From assembly GCF_039542035.1 (NCBI RefSeq), contig NZ_BAABHJ010000027.1, forward strand, positions 310,001 to 374,000: a stretch of DNA of 64,000 bases, written 5' to 3'. Positions 57,997 through 64,000 of this stretch are shown here, piece after piece. Numbering within the stretch: the stretch's first letter is position 1; every line of letters begins with the position of its first letter. Both the position numbers and the translations under genes were made by a program. The notes under the pieces are model-generated. The model was given only the letters and a program-made list of their open reading frames with translations, was not told the DNA's origin and did no database searches. Source of the DNA: Actinoallomurus liliacearum. Lineage in GTDB: Bacteria; Actinomycetota; Actinomycetes; Streptosporangiales; Streptosporangiaceae.

Positions 57997-58926
57997 TTGC
58001 ACACCAATAGAAGAATCGTCCTCACCGTGTCGGCCTGCACGGTCGTCGCGATCGGCTGCGGCCTCGCATTCCGGAGCGGAGGCCACTCGTCGGCGACGGC
58101 GGTGGCTCAGAACGTGTCGGCCGGTGGCACCCGGGAAACCGCGTCCTACTGGACGGCCGCGCGAATGAAGGCAGCCACTCCGCTGGACCGGCGAAAGCCG
58201 TCACAGGCGCCGTTCCAGACCAGCACCGCGATTCCGCGCGCGGCGACGTTCACCGGGATTCCCACGGTGGGCAGGCTGTTCTCGCATAGTAAAACGGGCG
58301 ACCATTACTGCACCGCGAGTGTCGTCTACAGCACGAAGCACAACCTCGCCCTCACCGCCGCGCATTGCATCTACAGTTACAACTCGAGCACCAAGACGGG
58401 CTACTACCGGGACAAGGTCGCCTTCGTCCCGCAGTACGACGCGGGCAACGCGCCCTACGGCGTCTGGGCCGCCAAGTCCCTCCTCGTGCACAGCGGTTGG
58501 AAGGCGCGCGCCGATCCGGACCTCGATTTCGGGTTCGTGACCCTCGCCAAGGACCCGACGAGCGGAAAGAACGTCGCGGACCTCACCGGGTCGAACCGCC
58601 TGACCCCGAACACGGCGCTTCCCGAGACCGTGCACGTCGTCGGGTACCCGGCGAGCGGAACGTCGTCGAACGACCGGGCGGTCCAGTGCGACACGACGGC
58701 GATCCACCGCTTCAAGTACCAACTCGCCTTCGACTGCGACGGATTCACCGGCGGCACGAGCGGCAGCCCCTGGCTCTGGAAGTACGACCCGGTGAAGCGG
58801 CAGGGCAAGGTCATCGGCGTCCTCGGCGGCTATCACTTGGGCGGGGACTCATCCCGGCGGTCGTACTCGTCGCTGCTGGACAAGGACATCGCCGGCCTGC
58901 GCGACCAGGCGGAGCGGGCAGGCTGA
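57997..58926 (+). CDS. Secreted V8-like/trypsin-type serine protease
   Basis: A 309-residue exported protease. TTG 57997 gives a short basic N-terminus and a hydrophobic signal (IVLTVSACTVVAIGCGLAF). Triad: His in NLALTAAHCIY, Asp in DPDLDFGFVTLA, Ser in GFTGGTSGSPWLW, in the glutamyl-endopeptidase-like arrangement. ATG is absent at the 5' end and the Shine-Dalgarno is weak, so the exact start is unsure. Followed at about 120 bases by a Ser/Thr kinase on the same strand. Confidence 0.85.
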   Translation: MHTNRRIVLTVSACTVVAIGCGLAFRSGGHSSATAVAQNVSAGGTRETASYWTAARMKAATPLDRRKPSQAPFQTSTAIPRAATFTGIPTVGRLFSHSKTGDHYCTASVVYSTKHNLALTAAHCIYSYNSSTKTGYYRDKVAFVPQYDAGNAPYGVWAAKSLLVHSGWKARADPDLDFGFVTLAKDPTSGKNVADLTGSNRLTPNTALPETVHVVGYPASGTSSNDRAVQCDTTAIHRFKYQLAFDCDGFTGGTSGSPWLWKYDPVKRQGKVIGVLGGYHLGGDSSRRSYSSLLDKDIAGLRDQAERAG

Positions 58927-59043
58927 AGCCGACCACTCGTGGACAACTTCGCGGCTGAATTGTCCACGGACCGGCGAATGGACAATCAGCGCGGTACGAA
59001 GGGCAGGTCAGGCGCTTCCGAAAAGCTCAGGAGAGTGGACGTC

Positions 59044-60684
59044 TTGCCCAGATTCGCGCCCCTCGACCTCGACGATCCGCGCACCGTCGCCGGGTACGTA
59101 CTGCACGCTCGCCTCGGCGGCGGTGGGATGGGACAGGTCTACCTCTCGTTCAGCCCCGGCGGACGAGCGGTCGCGGTGAAGGTGGTCCGGCCCGAGTTGG
59201 CCGACGATCCCGAGTTCCGCCGCCGGTTCCGCCGGGAGGTCGAGGTCGCGCAACAGGTGCACGGCCCATGGACCGCTCCGGTACTGGACGCCGACGCGGA
59301 CGCGGCGCGCCCCTGGCTCGCCACCGCCTACATCGCCGGACCGACGTTGCAGGAGACGGTCCTGCGGCACGGCCGGCTGCCGCAACCGGTCGTCGCGCGG
59401 CTGCTCGCCGGCTGTGCCGAGGCACTGGCCAGTGTGCATGCGGCCGGCCTGGTGCACCGGGATTTCAAGCCCGGGAACGTCCTGCTCGCCGAGGACGGCC
59501 CCCGGGTCATCGACTTCGGTATCGCGCGCGCCGCGGACGCGAGCACCCTGACCCGCTCCGGTCTGATGATCGGCACTCCCGCGTTCATGGCTCCCGAGCA
59601 GGTCGCGGGACGCGAGGTCACCCCGGCCGCCGATGTGTTCGCCCTCGCGCTCACCGCCTACTACGCCGCCACCGGAGAGAGCGCGTTCGGCGATGGCAAC
59701 GCGGCCGCCCTGGCGTACCGGATCGTCCACGAGGACCCGGAAGTGCACGCCTGCCCGCCGGATCTGCGTCCGCTGCTGACCCGGTGCCTGGCCAAGGACC
59801 CGGTCCGCCGTCCGGCCACCGCCGAGGTCATCGAACAGGCCCGCGCGTTCGCGCCGGAGGAGCGGTTGGAGGCGGGCTCCTGGCTGCCCTCCCCGATCGC
59901 CATCACCTTGGCGGGGTACCGTCCGGACACACCGCCGCAGGCCCCTCCGCCCCGATCCACCACAGCGCCGGACGACGACCAGACGGCGACCGCGCCCTCC
60001 GTCCCCGCGTCCGCCTCCCGCCCGGCTGCGCCGATCGCTCCCGACGCGACCCTCGGCACGCTCCGACGGGAGGGCACGCCGGGCAGGCCGGTACTGATCG
60101 CGGCCGCCGTCGGGATCGCGGTCTTCGCCGTCGGCGTGATCACTCTGGTCACGCTGCCGAAAGTGCACTCCCGTAACGCGACGAAGACCCAGGGCCCACC
60201 GGCCGGCCAAGCCGCCGCCCAGACGCCGGGCACCGCGGGACGGCCCACACCGCCGTCATCGTCTCCCACGCCTTACGGCGGGCGGTTCGTTCCGGAGTAC
60301 AAGGACGTCTCGTTCTCCCTCCCCGGCCACGGGGGCATTTCCGGGGTGTACTTCACCGACAAGGGCCCCAAGGTCACTACGGACACCGTCGAGACGGACG
60401 GGTCCGACCTGCAGTACTTCACGGTCAGCGATCCAGAACTCAGGCTTCGGTACGCCAGCGTCGAGATGGCGCCGAGCACCGGTCCGGCGGACGCCGGCGC
60501 ATGCCAGGACGCCGTCGACCGCGATCCGATCGGCGGGTCCGTCAGCTACCCCAGCCTCAAGGTCGGGGCGGCCTTCTGCCTGATCAACACCATGAGCGAC
60601 CAGCTCGCGTACATCCGCCTCACCGGCAGGCGCGAAGACCGCCTGACCTGGAGCGCCACCGGCTGGCTGACACAGTCCGGCTAG
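59044..60684 (+). CDS. Transmembrane Ser/Thr protein kinase
   Basis: A 546-residue Hanks-type kinase. GGGGMGQVYL glycine loop, VAVKVVRPE (Lys), HRDFKPGNVLL, DFGIARAAD, APEQ. A Pro/Thr/Ala juxtamembrane linker leads to one helix (VLIAAAVGIAVFAVGVITLV) and an external domain of about 150 residues with two Cys (GACQDAV; AAFCLIN), not PASTA. Start is uncertain: TTG 59044 (AGGAG at 10 bases) best matches related kinases; GTG 59035 and upstream starts are alternatives. A hairpin at 60722-60740 follows. Confidence 0.88.
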   Translation: MPRFAPLDLDDPRTVAGYVLHARLGGGGMGQVYLSFSPGGRAVAVKVVRPELADDPEFRRRFRREVEVAQQVHGPWTAPVLDADADAARPWLATAYIAGPTLQETVLRHGRLPQPVVARLLAGCAEALASVHAAGLVHRDFKPGNVLLAEDGPRVIDFGIARAADASTLTRSGLMIGTPAFMAPEQVAGREVTPAADVFALALTAYYAATGESAFGDGNAAALAYRIVHEDPEVHACPPDLRPLLTRCLAKDPVRRPATAEVIEQARAFAPEERLEAGSWLPSPIAITLAGYRPDTPPQAPPPRSTTAPDDDQTATAPSVPASASRPAAPIAPDATLGTLRREGTPGRPVLIAAAVGIAVFAVGVITLVTLPKVHSRNATKTQGPPAGQAAAQTPGTAGRPTPPSSSPTPYGGRFVPEYKDVSFSLPGHGGISGVYFTDKGPKVTTDTVETDGSDLQYFTVSDPELRLRYASVEMAPSTGPADAGACQDAVDRDPIGGSVSYPSLKVGAAFCLINTMSDQLAYIRLTGRREDRLTWSATGWLTQSG

Positions 60685-60721
60685 CCGGCCGCCGACGCGA
60701 CGTCCGCGAGCACGTCTGCGA

Positions 60722-60740
60722 GCGGCAGAACCACTGCCGC
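60722..60740 (+). terminator. Hairpin after the Ser/Thr kinase gene
   Basis: GCGGCAG-AACCA-CTGCCGC, a 7-base perfect stem with a 5-base loop, 38 bases after the kinase stop. Confidence 0.5.
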
Positions 60741-60842
60741 CTGGGCCACACTTTCCGAACAGCGTGGCGGACGCACGTCCGCCCTGCTGCAATAGGTTCC
60801 ATCGATCGTCCCGATATAGAGGCCTTTAGGGGGAGCATTTAG

Positions 60843-61166
60843 GTGGTTTCGCGCCTTAAGCACTGGCTTGCCGGAGGGGCCGGCGTCGCGATGGCCGCCG
60901 CAGTGAACGTGACCACCGGGATGTTCACCCAGCACTGGGCCGCGCGATGGTTGGCTCCCACGATCGCGCTCGTCGTGGTCGGCGGTGGCCTGGAGGTGTT
61001 ACTGCGGAGTTCCGACCGTCCTCCCGTCAGGCAGCGGGTCAGCCGGACCAAGGTCGGAGGTGGTGTGCGCCAGCGGATGTCCGGCGTGGGTGAGCAGTCC
61101 GTGATCGACTCCGAGATAGCCCGCGACCTGGATCAGTCGCAGGGCACGAATGGCGATGCCGCGTAA
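60843..61166 (+). CDS. Small one- or two-helix membrane protein upstream of the NACHT gene
   Basis: A 107-residue protein. GTG 60843 with GGGGGAG. Two hydrophobic stretches (HWLAGGAGVAMAAAVNVTTG; WLAPTIALVVVGGGLEVLL) are followed by a polar tail with two similar elements, VRQRVSRTKVGGG and VRQRMSGVGEQ, then DSEIARDLDQSQGTNG. The 3' end overlaps the NACHT gene by 17 bases, so the two are co-translated. The repeated Gly/Val/Gln/Arg tail resembles the N-terminal region of the NACHT protein in style. Function unknown; a membrane partner for it is likely. Confidence 0.72.
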   Translation: MVSRLKHWLAGGAGVAMAAAVNVTTGMFTQHWAARWLAPTIALVVVGGGLEVLLRSSDRPPVRQRVSRTKVGGGVRQRMSGVGEQSVIDSEIARDLDQSQGTNGDAA

Positions 61167-63447
61167 CCGACGGCCGGTTCACGTCCACCAGACGGTCAGC
61201 GACGTGCATGTGGGCGGGGACGTCCACCAGGTCGTCAACGTGACGCTGGAAACGGAACTGGACACCGCGGCGGCCCTGCTGGCGGCGAGGGTCCGATCCG
61301 ACCTGGAGACCGAGGTAGGGCGCCAGCAGCTCAGCCGGCCACACCCGATCGCCGTACGGTGGTCGCCCACCGGCCGGCCCGTCCAGGGCCCTGAGACGGT
61401 GGTCACCCGACAGCAGACACGGCCGGACGACGACGTCAACCAGATCGCCGAGTTCGTCCGTGGCCTGCCACGGCGGCAGCTCGTGGTGCTGGGCGCGCCC
61501 GGATCGGGCAAGAGCGTGCTGGCGCTGCTTCTCGCCCGCGACCTGGCGCGCGACCTTGGATCGGGAGAGCCGGTGCCGGTGCTGCTGCCGTTGTCGTCCT
61601 GGCGGCCGGAGATCGGATTGCGCGCCTGGATGGCCGAGCGCATCCTGGCGCTTTGTCCCGATCTCGCGGCCGACCACGGCAGCGGCATGGCGCTGCGGCT
61701 GATCGGGCAGGGCCGGATCATGCCGGTGCTCGACGGCCTGGACGAGCTTCCGGCGTCGCTGCGCGCACGCGCCATCGAGGCCATCGACACGGACGTGGCG
61801 GACGGCGTGCCGCTGCTGGTGACGTGCCGCGGCACCGAGTATGAACGCACCGTGCTCGCCAGCGGCCAGTACCTCACCCGCGCCGCCGTGGTGGAGCTGG
61901 AGCCGGTGGCGGCCGATATCGCGGAGGCCTTCCTGCGTGCGTCGTCCCCGCCGCAGAACGACCGCTGGAGGCCGGTCTGCGAACGGCTGCAGCGCGAACC
62001 GGACTCACCGCTGCGCCATGCTCTGTCCAACCCGCTGATGCTGTATCTGGCGCGTACGGCCTACCGGGCGGAGGGCAAGGATCCGGGCGAGCTCCTGGAC
62101 GAGACCGAGTTCGGCACCGCGGAGGCGATCGAGAGTCACCTGCTGAAGATCTACATACCGACCGTGTACGCGGAGAACGCCCGGCGCCGCTACGGGCCTC
62201 GCCAGGCCGGCCGATGGCTGGAATTCATCGCCCGCCAGATGCACGAGCGGGACACGGTCGACTTCACCTGGAGGCAGGTGTTCTTCCCGTTCATACTCTC
62301 GCCATTCCTCCTGGCCTGTGGGGGCGCCTTCTGCTGGTTCTTCTCGATGTTGTTCGGACGTGACGCGGGATTGCTGAGCCTTGTCCCCGCCGGTGTGGTG
62401 ATCACCATCGCCGCGTTCCACGGTCCATGGTGGGACGGTTCCGGCTCGTCCGGTGATCCGAGGTCCGCGCTGCGCCGGCTCGCGATCGTGACCCTGGGAG
62501 CGAGTGCCCTCGGCGCCGTGTCGGTCTCCGTGAGCGTGACCTTCTGGCTGCATGCCATGGTGCGCGTCCCGCTGGGGGCTGCGGTGTATCCCGGGATCGT
62601 GGCCGGGCTGGGATTCGGTGGCACGATCCTGCTCGGCTCGAACTGGGGTTCCTACATGGTGTCGCACGGATGGTACGGCCTGACCCGTAGGCTGCCCTGG
62701 CGGCTCTGGACCTTCGTCGAGGACGCCCACCGGCTCGGTGTGCTGCGCATGGGCGGTTCGGCGTACCGCTTCCGGCACGTTCGCCTGATGGAGCAGTTGA
62801 GCGGAGCCACTCGATCGTCCGAGCAGCCGGACGACTCGGACGCCGATGGCACGACGCGGCGGCGGCCCTGGGCGGACATGGTTTTCCCAACAATGGAACT
62901 CCTCTTTTTCATCGGACTGTTGATCATCGTGGTCGTTGCCCCCGCCATCATGATGGTGATGCCGGGGGGGTTCAGCGATCTGGAATATCGCTCTGGCGAT
63001 CGACCCGCCGCGGTGAGCGGGACGATGTGTGACCCGGATAGAAAACCGGGAGACCACCCAATCTGCACAGACCATTCCGTGATCACCTGGACGCTGCCCG
63101 CCCGCTCGGCCACCCACACGACCTTCGGCCCAAGCCACCGCATCGGCAATATGCACATGCCGGTCCGGGCCCTCTCCGGCAAGCTGAGGGCCAGTGGGTG
63201 CACTGGTGCATCGGTACAGGTCACGATGGTGGTGACGGGAGTACGGCTGCCGCCGTTCGTCATGGGTGCGGGAGAGAAGATCTCCCTCGGGGACCGGGCC
63301 AGGCTCCCCGAACACGCCCCCGACGCCGGACCCGTGGAGATCACCTTGCGCAGGCTGGATCAGCGGCCCTGCGCACTCCAGCTCGTTTGGGCCCGCTTTG
63401 GCACGATCCCCGATCTGTATGAGCACATCAGGCGGCGGCTGTCCTGA
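61150..63447 (+). CDS. Membrane NACHT-domain NTPase
   Basis: A 765-residue STAND-type protein. Residues 10-33 are a short motif (HQTVSDVHVGGDVHQVVNV). NACHT follows: Walker A GAPGSGKS (115-122), Walker B VLDGLDELP (193-201) and the sensor region LLVTCRGTEYERT. After a helical part (about 240-370) come five membrane helices (from about residue 377) and an extracytoplasmic tail of about 160 residues with several Cys. No TPR, WD40 or LRR sensor is visible; the membrane part takes that place. ATG 61150 overlaps the small upstream gene; ATG 61156 is possible. STAND proteins are often immune or stress switches. Confidence 0.87.
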   Translation: MAMPRNRRPVHVHQTVSDVHVGGDVHQVVNVTLETELDTAAALLAARVRSDLETEVGRQQLSRPHPIAVRWSPTGRPVQGPETVVTRQQTRPDDDVNQIAEFVRGLPRRQLVVLGAPGSGKSVLALLLARDLARDLGSGEPVPVLLPLSSWRPEIGLRAWMAERILALCPDLAADHGSGMALRLIGQGRIMPVLDGLDELPASLRARAIEAIDTDVADGVPLLVTCRGTEYERTVLASGQYLTRAAVVELEPVAADIAEAFLRASSPPQNDRWRPVCERLQREPDSPLRHALSNPLMLYLARTAYRAEGKDPGELLDETEFGTAEAIESHLLKIYIPTVYAENARRRYGPRQAGRWLEFIARQMHERDTVDFTWRQVFFPFILSPFLLACGGAFCWFFSMLFGRDAGLLSLVPAGVVITIAAFHGPWWDGSGSSGDPRSALRRLAIVTLGASALGAVSVSVSVTFWLHAMVRVPLGAAVYPGIVAGLGFGGTILLGSNWGSYMVSHGWYGLTRRLPWRLWTFVEDAHRLGVLRMGGSAYRFRHVRLMEQLSGATRSSEQPDDSDADGTTRRRPWADMVFPTMELLFFIGLLIIVVVAPAIMMVMPGGFSDLEYRSGDRPAAVSGTMCDPDRKPGDHPICTDHSVITWTLPARSATHTTFGPSHRIGNMHMPVRALSGKLRASGCTGASVQVTMVVTGVRLPPFVMGAGEKISLGDRARLPEHAPDAGPVEITLRRLDQRPCALQLVWARFGTIPDLYEHIRRRLS

Positions 63448-63556
63448 CCGGTGCCGAGGCCGTCTGCGTGGACGATCCGGTCTTCGAACGACCAGCGGAT
63501 CCACACAGCCCGCGCCGCCGGTTCGTGGGCCGGCGGCGCAGAGGCCGCGCACGATG

Positions 63557-64000
63557 TCAGCGGGTGAACTCGTACGGTCCGATGTCGACGCCACGGCCGA
63601 CGGGGCGGGCGACGCCGTCGAGGTCGTCGGCCGGTGCGCCCGTCGTGGTTCCGGCGTCGACGCAGGGGCTGGCCGCCGTCAGGTGGTAGTCGCCCGTGCC
63701 GTCCGCCGTGTAACGCACGAGGCGGGGATCGGCGTCGAGCGTTCCGGAGGTGTTCGGCGGCGTGAACTCCTTGCTGTTGTCGAGCCCGTACCTGCCCTTG
63801 TGGTTGTCGAAGAAGAGGTTGTTCCGGTACTGGTTGTGCGGGCCGTTCGCGTCATCGCGCACGTTGATGCCGTACATCGCGTTGTCGCGCACGATGTTGT
63901 TCGTGATCACGAAGTGGTCCGCGGTCGAGTCGCCGCCCGTGATGTAGATCCCGTGGTTCGCGTTGGCGAACGACAGGTTGTTCGCGATCGTGGCACCCTT
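63557..64000 (-). CDS. Right-handed beta-helix protein, C-terminal part (runs off right edge)
   Basis: The C-terminal 147 residues of a parallel beta-helix protein. Helix rungs are visible as NNLSFANANHGIYI, ITNNIVRDNAMYGINV and YRNNLFFDNHKG. The end SPCVDAGT to RGVDIGPYEF is the choice-of-anchor Q-type ending seen in secreted pectate-lyase-like proteins. It probably degrades or binds a polysaccharide outside the cell. The 5' end, signal peptide and catalytic residues lie beyond the window. Confidence 0.85.
   Translation of the reverse strand, partial: KGATIANNLSFANANHGIYITGGDSTADHFVITNNIVRDNAMYGINVRDDANGPHNQYRNNLFFDNHKGRYGLDNSKEFTPPNTSGTLDADPRLVRYTADGTGDYHLTAASPCVDAGTTTGAPADDLDGVARPVGRGVDIGPYEFTR

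Noticed and set aside
1..64000. CRISPR arrays, IS elements and prophage genes.
   Set aside because: No regularly spaced repeats, transposase, integrase, terminase or tail genes could be recognised anywhere in the window.

Overview
The window is high-GC actinobacterial chromosome. The best single pointer to lineage is a complete conservon (sensor kinase, Roadblock/LC7, DUF742, Ras-like GTPase) at 15430-19250. Together with many GTG/TTG starts and dense TetR/LacI/GntR/IclR/MarR regulation, it suggests a Streptosporangiales-type actinomycete (Thermomonosporaceae/Actinomadura-like). The genus is inference. No phage, IS element or CRISPR array was seen, and the region looks like accessory carbon-catabolism and signalling DNA rather than one mobile island.

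Layout. (1) 1-7277: an L-rhamnose module made of a sugar ABC transporter (permease running off the left edge, double-NBD ATPase), a LacI-type regulator, a LutABC L-lactate oxidation complex and rhamnulokinase. (2) 7464-8815: a secreted trypsin-like protease and an unknown protein. (3) 8822-12427: a P450, a cupin and an acyl-CoA dehydrogenase/TetR pair with a strong operator. (4) 12554-15122: a membrane-anchored zinc-cluster protein, and a D-serine-dehydratase-like PLP enzyme with RidA. (5) 15430-19250: the conservon. (6) 19763-23241: a DUF4397-sortase fusion coupled to a Ser/Thr kinase with a seven-repeat WD40 domain. (7) 23297-27127: a secreted aldose epimerase, then an MpaB/DUF2236 oxygenase, a polyprenyl synthase and a small protein. 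(8) 27353-32601: IclR, an NmrA-like protein divergent from MarR, an aldo-keto reductase divergent from an XRE regulator, and a membrane protein. (9) 32587-43852: a sialoglycan module of GH42 beta-galactosidase, secreted sialidase, NanA-like lyase and a dipeptide-type ABC importer with a fused permease-ATPase, under a divergent FadR/GntR regulator. (10) 44488-45111: a small secreted protein and tRNA-Pro(GGG). (11) 45190-54832: a myo-inositol (iol) operon with its own ABC importer and a divergent GntR/HutC regulator. (12) 55106-63447: a secreted Cys-repeat protein with an apparent frameshift, a TetR/SDR pair, a V8-like protease, a PASTA-less Ser/Thr kinase, a small membrane protein and a membrane NACHT NTPase. 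(13) The C-terminal part of a beta-helix protein at the right edge.

Two observations stand out. A 72-bp element occurs three times (1656-1727, 5782-5853, 15119-15190). Each copy has its own Shine-Dalgarno, encodes a conserved 23-residue peptide, ends with an internal AAGGAGG, and overlaps the start codon of the next gene as ATGA. It looks like a dispersed natural bicistronic translation leader. At the right end, a Ser/Thr kinase, a small one-helix protein and a membrane NACHT NTPase with a glycine/valine/glutamine-rich N-terminal motif form a plausible, undescribed signalling or defence locus.

Starts were chosen by Shine-Dalgarno, overlap and family N-termini. All functional calls are by motif reading; no database search was run.
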